From positions 1,442,008-1,506,007 of the forward strand of contig NZ_BMDI01000001.1 of assembly GCF_014635705.1 (NCBI RefSeq): a stretch of 64,000 nucleotides of DNA, read 5' to 3'. Each line of letters begins with the position of its first letter. Within the stretch, counting starts at the first letter, position 1. The translations under genes were made by a program, and so were the position numbers. The notes beneath the pieces are model-generated. The model was given only the letters and a program-made list of their open reading frames with translations. It had not been told where the DNA came from and did not search any database. The stretch comes from Oxalicibacterium faecigallinarum. Its GTDB lineage: Bacteria > Pseudomonadota > Gammaproteobacteria > Burkholderiales > Burkholderiaceae_D. Of this stretch, positions 1-7,592 are shown piece by piece.

Positions 1-62
1 AGTAGGACCGTTCTTTTGCTCATGCTCACGACTCATTTTTCACTACTTTGAATGGAATGAAG

Positions 63-458
63 ATGACAAACAAAACGACGATTGCAACCCCGGATGCACC
101 ACCAGCCGCAGGCCCTTATGCACAAGGCACGGTCGCACTTGGATTTGCATTCTGCTCCGGCCAACTGCCTATCGATCCCAAAACAGGCGAGGTGCCGGAA
201 GGCGTCGAAGCACAGACCCATCAATCGCTTTCGAATGTCGCCGCCGTTCTGGCAGCAGCCGGTGCAGGCATGGAAGACGTATTGAAAACCACCGTTTTTC
301 TCAAGAACATGAGCGACTTCCCGGTGATGAACGCAATTTACGCAAGTTACTTTCCGGGCGAACCGCCTGCACGTTCCACCATCGAAGTCGCACGGCTGCC
401 CAAAGACGTCCTGGTCGAAGTCGAGGCCATCGCCATCGCCGGCAAAAAAGGAGGCTGA
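63..458 (+). CDS. RidA family (YjgF/YER057c/UK114) enamine/imine deaminase
   Basis: A 131-residue protein with the RidA fold signature: AAGPYAQG near residues 15-22, CSGQLPID near 31-38 and ARSTIEVARLP near 103-113. Arg104 is the expected carboxylate-binding arginine. Family members hydrolyse reactive enamine/imine intermediates, such as 2-aminoacrylate, released by PLP enzymes in the cytoplasm. The reading frame stays open up to a TTG at 48, but ATG 63 (or 57) gives the usual family length and has a GGAA stretch just upstream. It is followed after 2 bases by a MOSC gene and then a reductase gene, so the three probably form one operon. The family is certain; the substrate is not. Confidence 0.9.
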   Translation: MTNKTTIATPDAPPAAGPYAQGTVALGFAFCSGQLPIDPKTGEVPEGVEAQTHQSLSNVAAVLAAAGAGMEDVLKTTVFLKNMSDFPVMNAIYASYFPGEPPARSTIEVARLPKDVLVEVEAIAIAGKKGG

Positions 459-460
459 GC

Positions 461-952
461 ATGATCCAATGGTCTGGCGGCAAACTGCTGCACATTCATA
501 TTGCACCGTCCGCTTCCTACGAGATGGAAGAACTGCAACAGGCAGAACTGATCGCGGGTCGCGGTATCGTGGGTGATCGCTACTTCAACGGCACGGGTAC
601 CTACTCACCCAAACCGGATATCCGTGAAGTCACCCTGTTTGACATCGATGTACTCGATGCACTGGAACGCAATGATCCGCCACTGCAAAGTGCGCCGATC
701 AAGCTGACACCTGCCGAACATCGTCGCAATCTGACCGTACAAGGCGTACCACTCAATCATCTGGTGGGCAAACGCTTCAAGGTCGGTGACGTGATCCTCA
801 AAGGCGGACGCCTGAACTTCCCGTGCAAATACCTTGAAGAGCTACTCGGCATGCCGCTGTATCTGCCGCTTTACAACCGCTCGGGACTGAACTGCTCAAT
901 CGAAGTCGGCGGCATCATCAAGCCCGGCGCAAAGATTGAACCGATTGATTAA
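461..952 (+). CDS. MOSC domain protein
   Basis: A 163-residue single-domain MOSC protein. The N-terminal IAPSASYEMEEL and GRGIVGDRY (about residues 34-41) and Cys122 in the FPCKYLEE motif match the family; that cysteine is the expected sulfur or molybdenum ligand. Known MOSC proteins (YiiM, YcbX, mARC, MOCS3-type sulfurases) bind molybdenum cofactor or carry sulfur, and several reduce N-hydroxylated bases. It lies 2 bases after the RidA-like gene and 12 bases before a flavin/2Fe-2S reductase, a plausible electron donor for a YiiM-like N-hydroxylamine reductase. That role is inferred from context. The start ATG 461 has GGAGG just upstream. Confidence 0.85.
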   Translation: MIQWSGGKLLHIHIAPSASYEMEELQQAELIAGRGIVGDRYFNGTGTYSPKPDIREVTLFDIDVLDALERNDPPLQSAPIKLTPAEHRRNLTVQGVPLNHLVGKRFKVGDVILKGGRLNFPCKYLEELLGMPLYLPLYNRSGLNCSIEVGGIIKPGAKIEPID

Positions 953-964
953 AGGTGTTTGGCA

Positions 965-1915
965 ATGACTGCTCGCATTATCATGAAACTCGTCGTGACC
1001 GATATCGTGCAAGACACGCCTTCGGTCAAGATCTTTACCCTGAAACATCCCTTGCGCCCGGAACTGCCGGCACAATCCGCCGGCGCGCATGTCGATGTCC
1101 GACTGCCGGATGGCAAGATCCGTCAGTACTCGTTATGCAGCGATCCCGACGATAACTCGGTCTATAAAATTGCCGTTCGCAAGGAAGACAATGGTCGCGG
1201 CGGATCACGCTGGCTGCACGACAATGTGGAGCTCGGCACGATTCTGCATGTGACGGCACCCCGTAACAACTTCCCCTTGGATGCCAAAGCCAGGCGTAAC
1301 ATTTTTATCGCTGGCGGCATCGGCATTACCCCGTTCATCTCACTGGTGTTTGCATCGAGAAAACTCGGCATTCCGTTCGAGCTCAATTACTGCTTCCGCT
1401 CACCTGCCGATGCGCCAACACTGCGCATCCTGCAGGAAATCTGCACCCCACAGGAACTGCGGCTCTGGACCAGTGAAGGCGAAGTCTGCAACCGCTACAG
1501 CGTCGAAAGCATTGGTGCGCCTGTCGAAGGCACACACGTGTATTGCTGTGGCCCCAATGCCCTGGTGGAAGCCGTCCGCAACAAGACACAAGACTGGCCG
1601 GAAGAACAGATTCATTTTGAAGTCTTTGCTGCCACACTGGACGAAAACTTCAAACCGGAACCATTCGACATCAAGATCGCGTCGACCGGCAAAGTCATTC
1701 GTGTCGCAGCCAACCAGTCCGCACTTGATGCGCTGCAAGAGAACGGCTTCAACATCGCGTCATCCTGTGCATTGGGCGTATGTGGTTCCTGTGAATGCGG
1801 TTACTCGGATGGCGTCGTGATTCATCGCGATTCGGTTTTGAGCGTATCGGCAAGACAGGACAAGATGATGCCTTGCGTATCACGCGCACGCGTTGCAGTG
1901 ACCTTGAATCTTTAA
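965..1915 (+). CDS. phthalate-dioxygenase-reductase-type (PDR/VanB) flavin and 2Fe-2S oxidoreductase
   Basis: A 316-residue protein with three modules: an FMN-binding domain with RQYSL at 53-57, an NAD-binding domain with GGIGITP, and a C-terminal plant-type ferredoxin domain whose ligands are seen as CALGVCGSC followed by a distal Cys in MMPCVS. This is the PDR/VanB architecture that passes electrons from NAD(P)H through flavin to a [2Fe-2S] cluster and on to an oxygenase or another redox partner. ATG 965 is preferred over the TTG at 959 because AAAGG at 951-955 is well spaced from it. No oxygenase subunit lies nearby; the adjacent MOSC protein is the likely local partner. Confidence 0.88.
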   Translation: MTARIIMKLVVTDIVQDTPSVKIFTLKHPLRPELPAQSAGAHVDVRLPDGKIRQYSLCSDPDDNSVYKIAVRKEDNGRGGSRWLHDNVELGTILHVTAPRNNFPLDAKARRNIFIAGGIGITPFISLVFASRKLGIPFELNYCFRSPADAPTLRILQEICTPQELRLWTSEGEVCNRYSVESIGAPVEGTHVYCCGPNALVEAVRNKTQDWPEEQIHFEVFAATLDENFKPEPFDIKIASTGKVIRVAANQSALDALQENGFNIASSCALGVCGSCECGYSDGVVIHRDSVLSVSARQDKMMPCVSRARVAVTLNL

Positions 1916-1930
1916 GAAGATAGCGACTTT

Positions 1931-1961
1931 AAAAAGCCGGTCATCAGCGCCGGCTTTTTTT
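1931..1961 (+). terminator. Rho-independent terminator of the RidA-MOSC-PDR operon
   Basis: Stem AAAGCCGG / CCGGCTTT with a 9-base loop and a run of T, starting 15 bases after the reductase stop codon. It closes the three-gene unit. Confidence 0.85.
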
Positions 1962-2072
1962 ATTGGGCCTTAGCACGCAAACCGATTCGATACCCTCCTA
2001 CGCTTCGCCACCAAGCACGAATCGCTCTTACACCTTCAAGCATTTCGATGTGCGTACTTCCCAATCCTGTTA

Positions 2073-2100
2073 ATATACGTTTCATATACGTTTCATATAA
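2073..2100 (+). promoter_or_regulatory. tandem 11-bp repeats before the ParD-like gene
   Basis: ATATACGTTTC occurs twice head to tail at 2073-2083 and 2084-2094, followed by a partial third copy ATATAA. The 11-bp period is about one helical turn, so bound protein would sit on one face of the DNA. The repeats end 12 bases before the ParD-like start codon and overlap the expected promoter, which suggests autoregulation by the ParD-like protein. Repeats seen directly; the role is inferred. Confidence 0.6.
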
Positions 2101-2111
2101 ACAGGCAAAAC

Positions 2112-2339
2112 ATGGGAATCGTCAAAATCACCGAGCAGATGCATGCCAATCTGCGCATCACCAGCGGCGCAATGAGCCGCTCCATCAACTCGCAGGCCGA
2201 GCATTGGCTGCGTGTCGGCATGATGGCCGAGCTCAATCCGGAGCTTTGCTATAGCGAAATCTGTCAGAAGCTGATCGAGGCAGAACAGCAGAGCGGCACA
2301 ATGCCGCACGACACCACGCTCTCACTGGTGAGAGCCTGA
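2112..2339 (+). CDS. ParD-like antitoxin family protein
   Basis: A 75-residue protein that resembles the ParD-like (PF11903-type) family: an N-terminal ribbon-helix-helix-like segment (KITEQMHANLRITSGAMSRSINSQAEHWLRVG), then a helical tail. Such proteins resemble DNA-binding antitoxins of type II toxin-antitoxin systems. No ParE, RelE or other toxin gene is adjacent. Its TGA stop overlaps the ATG of a methionine aminopeptidase gene by one base (TGATG), so the two are translationally coupled. Two 11-bp direct repeats lie just upstream. It could be a transcriptional autoregulator of the map gene rather than an antitoxin. Confidence 0.75.
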   Translation: MGIVKITEQMHANLRITSGAMSRSINSQAEHWLRVGMMAELNPELCYSEICQKLIEAEQQSGTMPHDTTLSLVRA

Positions 2340-3133
2340 TGCCGTCGCAGATCATCCTTAAATCCGCTGCCGATATCGCCATGCTGCGCAAGTCCGCTGC
2401 ATTGGCTGCCGATGTCTTGCGCATGATTGGCGAACATGTGCGTCCCGGCGTCACGACCAATCAACTGGATCAACTCTGTCACGATTACATCGTCAATGAG
2501 CTGGATTCCGTGCCGATCAACATTGGCTACAACGGTTTTCCCAAGACAATCTGCACCTCGGTCAATCACGTGATCTGTCACGGCATTCCTTCCGACAAAC
2601 CGTTGAAGGATGGCGACATCATCAATATTGATGTCGCGTTGACCAAGGATGGCTGGCATGGCGATACCAGCCGCATGTATTTCGTCGGCAAACCCAGCAT
2701 TCTGGCCAAGCGACTCGTTACGACAACCTATGAAGCGATGCGCGCCGGCATTCTGGCGGTCAAACCCGGCGCAACCCTGGGCGACATTGGTTACGCCATC
2801 CAGTCGGTCGCCCACAAGGAAGGCTTCAGCATCGTGCGCGAATACTGCGGACACGGCATCGGTCGGATCTATCACGAAGACCTGCAGATTCTGCACTATG
2901 GTCGTCCCGGTGAAGGGATCAAGCTGCAACCTGGCATGGTCTTTACGATTGAGCCGATGGTCAATGCGGGCAAACGCCATTCCAAAGAATTGGCCGATGG
3001 CTGGACTGTCGTCACCAAGGACCATTCCCTATCCGCACAATGGGAACACATGGTTGCGGTGACCGAGACCGGATTTGAAGTGTTGACGCAATGGCCGGAT
3101 GGTGTTGGCGAGTATTCGCCGATTGTTGCTTGA
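2339..3133 (+). CDS. map: type I methionine aminopeptidase
   Basis: A 264-residue pita-bread metallopeptidase, the usual length for bacterial MetAP type I. The five metal ligands are present: Asp98 (NIDVA), Asp109 (HGDTS), His172 (GHGIG), Glu205 (TIEPM) and Glu236 (WEHM). His81 of HGIP is the substrate-contact histidine. It removes the initiator methionine from nascent proteins. It is coupled to the ParD-like gene by a TGATG overlap instead of lying beside rpsB, where the housekeeping copy is often found, so it may be a second, conditionally expressed copy. That cannot be tested from this window. Confidence 0.93.
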   Translation: MPSQIILKSAADIAMLRKSAALAADVLRMIGEHVRPGVTTNQLDQLCHDYIVNELDSVPINIGYNGFPKTICTSVNHVICHGIPSDKPLKDGDIINIDVALTKDGWHGDTSRMYFVGKPSILAKRLVTTTYEAMRAGILAVKPGATLGDIGYAIQSVAHKEGFSIVREYCGHGIGRIYHEDLQILHYGRPGEGIKLQPGMVFTIEPMVNAGKRHSKELADGWTVVTKDHSLSAQWEHMVAVTETGFEVLTQWPDGVGEYSPIVA

Positions 3134-3175
3134 TGTGCTTTATCGTTGCATGGCAAAACTGCGTGCAACCAACTT

Positions 3176-3214
3176 AAAAAACAAGGGCAACGATAAAAGT
3201 TGCCCTTGTTTTTT
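3176..3214 (+). terminator. terminator after map
   Basis: Strong hairpin: ACAAGGGCAAC and GTTGCCCTTGT flank a 7-base loop, with A-rich 5' and T-rich 3' flanks. It may act in both directions and also end the leftward SDR transcript. Confidence 0.88.
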
Positions 3215-3274
3215 GATGACCGCGAATTCATAAGAAACTACATGCTGCCGACACACGCGAGGTGTGCGTAGTGT

Positions 3275-4039
3275 TCAATGACCGGTTGGAATCGGATTGT
3301 CGATAATCGACTGGTTGAATGCATTGACCAGTGCATGCTCGCCCGAACCCGGATTGTCACGCAGCGCCTGAATCGCATCCACATAGACTTCATCACGGCC
3401 ACTTGCCAGGCCTTTCATCGTATCTGCGACAAAATCGGCCAGTGGCATCGCACGTGGATCACCACTTTTGTGGATCAGATCGGTATCAACCCACGGTGGT
3501 GCAATCTCGATCACGCGCACACCACTGTCACGCAGCGTGAAGCGTTGAGTCAGCGCATAGGAATGCATGGCAGCTTTCGTTGCCGAGTAGACCGCGTTGG
3601 TCGCCAATGGCAGGAAGGCGAGCACCGATGAATTATGAATAACGACGGCATCCTGTTGCTGCTTCAGATGCGGCAGCAATGCCGACGTCAGCCGAACCGG
3701 ACCAAGGAAGTTGGTCGCAACGGTAGCCAGAATGCTTTCCTCATCCTGTTCGCCCGCCGCATTATCGAAAGGCATGATGCCGGCGTTATTGAACACCACA
3801 TTCAGTTGCGGAAAATCTTCGATGAGTTTGCGAGCCACCGACTTGATCGAATCCGGATTCTGGATATCCAGTTCGATACCAACCATGCCGGGATTTGCCT
3901 TCGTTACCTCGTCCAGTAAAGCCTTCCGGCGGCCACTGATAATGACCTGATTGCCAAGCTTGTGGAACTGTTCTGCGATCGCACGACCGATACCCGAGGT
4001 GCCGCCAGTAATGAAGATGGTGTTTTGCGAGAGTTTCAT
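3275..4039 (-). CDS. short-chain dehydrogenase/reductase (DltE-like)
   Basis: A 254-residue classical SDR. The NAD(P)-binding motif TGGTSGIG lies at about 11-18, NNAGIM near 90, the catalytic Ser in HNSSV, and the YSATK motif supplies the Tyr and Lys. The sequence style (MKLSQNTIFITGGTSGIGRA) resembles the DltE/COG3967 group. ATG 4039 is preferred to 4054 because GAAAGG lies 7 bases upstream. A second SDR gene lies just upstream on the same strand, and a GlxA/AraC-type regulator is divergent from the pair. The substrate is unknown. Confidence 0.85.
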   Translation of the reverse strand: MKLSQNTIFITGGTSGIGRAIAEQFHKLGNQVIISGRRKALLDEVTKANPGMVGIELDIQNPDSIKSVARKLIEDFPQLNVVFNNAGIMPFDNAAGEQDEESILATVATNFLGPVRLTSALLPHLKQQQDAVVIHNSSVLAFLPLATNAVYSATKAAMHSYALTQRFTLRDSGVRVIEIAPPWVDTDLIHKSGDPRAMPLADFVADTMKGLASGRDEVYVDAIQALRDNPGSGEHALVNAFNQSIIDNPIPTGH

Positions 4040-4104
4040 GATGAAGCCTTTCAATAATAAAAAGAAGAAAAGTAAAAGTTGACGCTATCGGCGTGATGAC
4101 ATCA

Positions 4105-4899
4105 TCAGGCTGCCGGACGTGGCAGATAGCGTGGGCCCGGTACGTGATGTCCGAATTGCTGCGACAACTGTTTGCGCATCGCTTCATAGGCATCCCAGGC
4201 ACTGCCATCCTGCAGCGGCGGAATCGTCACGACTTCACCTGCGGCAAGGCCGGCAAGCGCAGCGTCCACCATGTCTTCCGTACGCATGACGATTTCGTTT
4301 GGCAGGTTGTCATGCGACAGTCCGGCGGTATCCCAGAAATCCGTCGCGGTTGCGCCCGGCAATACCGCTTGTACGCGGATGCCTTTATCGCTGAGTTCAT
4401 GCTGCAGCGATTGCGTCAATGCCAGGACATAGGCTTTGGTTCCGCCATAGACCCCATTGAGAATTTCGGGGCCGACGGCAACGATGGAGGCAATATTGAT
4501 CAGCGTGCCACTGCCCTGTTTGATAAAAGCAGGCACCGCTGCATAAGTCAGCCGCGTCAAGGCAGTCACATTGATGTCGATCATCTCGACCATGGTTGCG
4601 ATATCGCTGTTGACCAGTGGCGCCACTGCGCCGAAGCCGGCGTTATTGACGAGTACATCGATGCCTCCCGCTGCCAGCAGCGCCTCGACCTTGGCGGATT
4701 CCTGCGGCTGGGACAGGTCTGCCTTGACCAGTTTGATCTTGCGGCCGGTCGCCGTATTGATGCGTTGCGCCACGGCTTCCAGACGTTTCCAGTTACGTGC
4801 AACCAGAATCAGGTCGTAGCCCTGACGTGCCAGACGATCTGCGTAGACGGCGCCGATACCGGAAGAAGCGCCTGTGATGAGTGCGGTTTTGGTGGTCAT
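4105..4899 (-). CDS. short-chain dehydrogenase/reductase
   Basis: A 264-residue classical SDR with TGASSGIG at residues 9-16, NNAGFGA in the central strand, a catalytic Ser region (NIASIVAVGPEILNG) and YGGTK as the Tyr/Lys motif. It resembles SDRs annotated as SDR family NAD(P)-dependent oxidoreductase (YqjQ/DltE-like). It is the first gene of a two-gene unit with the SDR at 3275-4039, 65 bases downstream. A 203-base AT-rich divergent promoter region separates it from the regulator at 5103. The substrate cannot be told from sequence. Confidence 0.85.
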   Translation of the reverse strand: MTTKTALITGASSGIGAVYADRLARQGYDLILVARNWKRLEAVAQRINTATGRKIKLVKADLSQPQESAKVEALLAAGGIDVLVNNAGFGAVAPLVNSDIATMVEMIDINVTALTRLTYAAVPAFIKQGSGTLINIASIVAVGPEILNGVYGGTKAYVLALTQSLQHELSDKGIRVQAVLPGATATDFWDTAGLSHDNLPNEIVMRTEDMVDAALAGLAAGEVVTIPPLQDGSAWDAYEAMRKQLSQQFGHHVPGPRYLPRPAA

Positions 4900-4956
4900 G
4901 TGAGAACTCGCTGATGTGTTGTTGAGGAGTTCTCATTGTGCATAAAACACAAATAG

Positions 4957-5073
4957 CCTTTATGTCATAAATAACGCAATTTAGGACATAAGTAAGAATG
5001 TAGATTTTTTTCATCCCCTACTAATTATCGTAAAAATACAGAAACAAACAATTATCCATAAATGTCTTAAAAT
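4957..5073. promoter_or_regulatory. divergent promoter region with repeated TTAnGACATAA boxes
   Basis: A perfect inverted repeat TTATGTC (4960-4966) and GACATAA (4985-4991) lies between the SDR and regulator genes, spacer 18. A third related copy, AATGTCTTAA, lies at 5061-5070. Repeated boxes midway between a regulator and its divergent neighbour are the usual binding sites for such regulators. The repeats are seen; the assignment to the GlxA-type regulator is inferred. Confidence 0.5.
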
Positions 5074-5102
5074 GCGATATTCATCATTTAATACATTCCA
5101 TC

Positions 5103-6062
5103 ATGAACAAGCGCATTGGTCTGGTTGTTTATCCCGGCTTTCAGGTGCTGGATCTGGCGGCGCTAACGGTGTTCGAGTTTGCCAATACGCTGCAGCAAGA
5201 AATCGTTTATGAATTTGCCGCCCTGTCGCTGGAAGGCGGCGCGATCAAAAGCTCGACTGGTGTCGTCATCCAGAGTGACGCGATTGGCTGGGGTGCTTAT
5301 GACACGCTGATGATTGCAGGGGCGACTGCCCTGCCGCCCGCACTACCGGAACTGGAAGCCAAATTGAAAGAAGCGGCAAGTGCCACACGTCGCATTGCCA
5401 GTATCTGCACCGGTGCATTTATCCTTGCAAAGACAGGACTGCTGGATGGCAAGCGCGCAACCACACACTGGCACTTCGGTCGCCACCTTCAGGACCAACA
5501 TCCGGACGTGACCGTCGATGAAGACAAGATTTTCGTCAAGGATGGGGATATCTGGTCGTCTGCCGGCGTATCTGCCTGCATCGATCTGTCGCTGGCGCTG
5601 GTAGAAGCTGATTTGGGCGTCGACGTCGCCAAGACCATTGCGCGCCTGATGGTGGTTTATCACCGGCGCACCGGCGGTCAATCGCAATTTTCTGCGCTGG
5701 CCGATCTGGAGCCCAACTCGGATCGCGTCAAGGATGCCCTGCGCTTTGCCAAAGAAAATCTGCACAAGGATTTAAGCGTGGAAGATCTGGCAGAACATGT
5801 GCACTGGAGTCCGCGACATTTCAGCCGTGTTTTCCAGATGCAGACCGGCATGGCACCGGCCAAGGCCATTGAAAAGTTGCGTATCGAAGCTGCACAGACC
5901 CTGATCGAACAAGGTCATTCCTCGATTGGTCGCATCGCCGCAATGGCAGGATTTGGCGATGAGGAGCGCATGCGCCGTGCCTTTCTGCGCACCTTGGGGC
6001 AACCGCCCAAAGCCTTCATCCATCAGGTTAAATCACGCAACGACAATGTCTATCTGAACTGA
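5103..6062 (+). CDS. GlxA-family AraC-type transcriptional regulator with DJ-1/PfpI domain
   Basis: A 319-residue two-domain protein. Residues ~5-170 form a DJ-1/PfpI class I amidotransferase-like domain (VVYPGFQVLDL, SICTGAFILAKTGLLDGKRATTHW with the elbow Cys). Residues ~215-315 form a double helix-turn-helix AraC domain (VEDLAEHVHWSPRHFSRVFQ and IGRIAAMAGFGDEERMRRAF). This is the GlxA/FtrA architecture, in which the N-terminal domain senses a ligand. It is divergent from the two SDR genes and so probably controls them through the repeated boxes in between. Confidence 0.9.
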   Translation: MNKRIGLVVYPGFQVLDLAALTVFEFANTLQQEIVYEFAALSLEGGAIKSSTGVVIQSDAIGWGAYDTLMIAGATALPPALPELEAKLKEAASATRRIASICTGAFILAKTGLLDGKRATTHWHFGRHLQDQHPDVTVDEDKIFVKDGDIWSSAGVSACIDLSLALVEADLGVDVAKTIARLMVVYHRRTGGQSQFSALADLEPNSDRVKDALRFAKENLHKDLSVEDLAEHVHWSPRHFSRVFQMQTGMAPAKAIEKLRIEAAQTLIEQGHSSIGRIAAMAGFGDEERMRRAFLRTLGQPPKAFIHQVKSRNDNVYLN

Positions 6063-6242
6063 CTGTCGCCATGTTGCGACAACTCCGTTCTGCCGGTCAT
6101 GTGACGCATGTTCCGTTGATGAAGACACGCGGCCACAACCACCAGACAGAGCATGCATGGGCGGATCGGCAAACCCGCCTCACGCAAACAGGCAGTGACG
6201 ATACACTGCCGTCTGCCTGAACATCAAGGCTACGCGCACATC

Positions 6243-6950
6243 TTACGAAGTAACTTTGACTGCACGCCCGATATACAGAATCGGCCCGGTCGGTCTGCCG
6301 ATTGGCGATCCATTCTCCGGCTCCAGCGTGATTTCGAATAGCTGATTGGACTGCAGTGGTGGCAGATGATCGAGCGCAAACGATGCTTTTTGTCCCGGCT
6401 GCACCAGACCAAGCGACACAGGGGCATTCCAGCTATCGCCCTTGGTCCAGAACTGCAGCGATTTCTGTGCAGGTACGTTATCGCTAGCCAGTGGCGTCAA
6501 GGTAATGCGCTTATCCATCTTGGCCTGAATCACATAACCCGGCTGCTGGCCTTGCGGCGGCACTAGCACGACCATGTAACTTGGCGCTTCCCCGGCCGGC
6601 CGCATGACGAGTAAGCCGCACAGCAACGCCGCTGTCACGAATCCGCCAGCCGTCAAACCACGCCACAAGCGCAAGTCATTCCACCAGCGATGCCAGCGCG
6701 ATGCAGTACGCACCGCCGGTTCGATACTGCGCAGAATCCGCGACCATAGATCCGATGGCAATGCCTGTTCTTCGGGAATGGTATTCAATGGCGCCAGCCG
6801 TGCTTCCCATGCCAGCACGGCGGCCCGCAACGCGGTGTCGTGTGCAAGACGCGCTTCGACTGCACGGCGTTGTGTGGCATCCAGGGTACCGAGCACATAC
6901 TCGCCAGCCAGCGCTTGCAGATCGTCAGGTGTTTCGTTTGCAGTGTTCAT
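6243..6950 (-). CDS. RskA-type anti-sigma factor
   Basis: A 235-residue membrane anti-sigma factor. The N-terminal cytoplasmic part (DDLQALAGEYVLGTLDATQRRAVEARL) is the zinc-free anti-sigma-like module, one transmembrane helix follows (GLTAGGFVTAALLCGLLVM, about 105-125), and the C-terminal half is a periplasmic RskA/anti-sigma-K domain. ATG 6950 is chosen because its ATGA overlaps the TGA stop of the ECF sigma gene by 4 bases, which couples their translation. It should hold the sigma factor at the membrane until a signal releases it. The signal is unknown. Confidence 0.87.
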   Translation of the reverse strand: MNTANETPDDLQALAGEYVLGTLDATQRRAVEARLAHDTALRAAVLAWEARLAPLNTIPEEQALPSDLWSRILRSIEPAVRTASRWHRWWNDLRLWRGLTAGGFVTAALLCGLLVMRPAGEAPSYMVVLVPPQGQQPGYVIQAKMDKRITLTPLASDNVPAQKSLQFWTKGDSWNAPVSLGLVQPGQKASFALDHLPPLQSNQLFEITLEPENGSPIGRPTGPILYIGRAVKVTS

Positions 6951-7519
6951 CCCATGCACTCCCGCAGTGCTGTCAGCCCGCGTCGAATCCATGCCTTGAC
7001 CGTACCAACCGGTGAATTGAGCCGTTCCGCGATTTCGCGATGACTACAACCATCCACGTAGGCATATAACAGGCTGTTGCGACGCGGCAGATCCAGCGCC
7101 GATAAACAGTCATGCAATCGACCAAGATCATGCTTGAGCTCAAACGCATCGGACAAATGATCCAGTTGGGCAGCATCCATGGATTCCAGTGCTTCCTCAT
7201 CCACTTGGGTTTCGCGCTCGCGATTTCGCACGACATTCAGCGCCTGATAACGGACGACGCTATATACCCAGCCACGTCCCTCGCCGCTATTGACATCGAA
7301 GGTGTGCGCCTTGCGCCAGATATTGACGAAGGCATCGTGCAACACGTCCTCCGCCAATTGCCGTTCACGCACAATGCGCAAGGCAACACCCAAGAGGCGT
7401 TTTCCATCCTGCAGATAAATCATTTGCAGGGCTTGCTGATCACCGCGTGCGCAAGCACGCAGAGCCGCGTCGTAATCGAAAGAATCGGTAGTCAATAGCG
7501 TCCCGCCAGATGTTGACAA
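6947..7519 (-). CDS. ECF-type RNA polymerase sigma factor (SigK/RpoE-like)
   Basis: A 190-residue sigma-70 family ECF factor with region 2 (DQQALQMIYLQDGKRLLGVALRIV ... AEDVLHDAFVNIWRKA) and region 4 (LPRRNSLLYAYVDGCSHREIAERLNSPVGTVKAWIRRGL). The longest frame starts with TTG 7519; no ATG lies nearby and the Shine-Dalgarno sequence is weak. A TATAAT-like sequence lies only 11-16 bases upstream of this TTG, so the real start may be a later TTG (in GCTATTGACT, after a GGCGGGA). It is followed by its anti-sigma gene (4-base overlap) and preceded by a DUF3455 gene. Confidence 0.88.
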   Translation of the reverse strand: MSTSGGTLLTTDSFDYDAALRACARGDQQALQMIYLQDGKRLLGVALRIVRERQLAEDVLHDAFVNIWRKAHTFDVNSGEGRGWVYSVVRYQALNVVRNRERETQVDEEALESMDAAQLDHLSDAFELKHDLGRLHDCLSALDLPRRNSLLYAYVDGCSHREIAERLNSPVGTVKAWIRRGLTALRECMG

Positions 7520-7547
7520 TATTGCGACCGATTATAGCCTCGGCTTT

Positions 7548-7580
7548 CCATCACCCGTCCAAATTTGCGACGGGTAATGG
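7548..7580 (-). other. 12-bp stem-loop between the DUF3455 and sigma genes
   Basis: CCATCACCCGTC and GACGGGTAATGG pair with one non-Watson-Crick position, which is a G-U wobble in the minus-strand RNA. There is no T-tract, so it is more likely an mRNA processing or partial-termination element than a simple terminator. It separates the DUF3455 gene from the sigma gene. Confidence 0.55.
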
Positions 7581-7592
7581 ATGGATCGTTGC

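Noticed and set aside
2112-3133. complete type II toxin-antitoxin system
   Set aside because: A ParD-like protein is present but no toxin gene is adjacent; the partner gene is methionine aminopeptidase.
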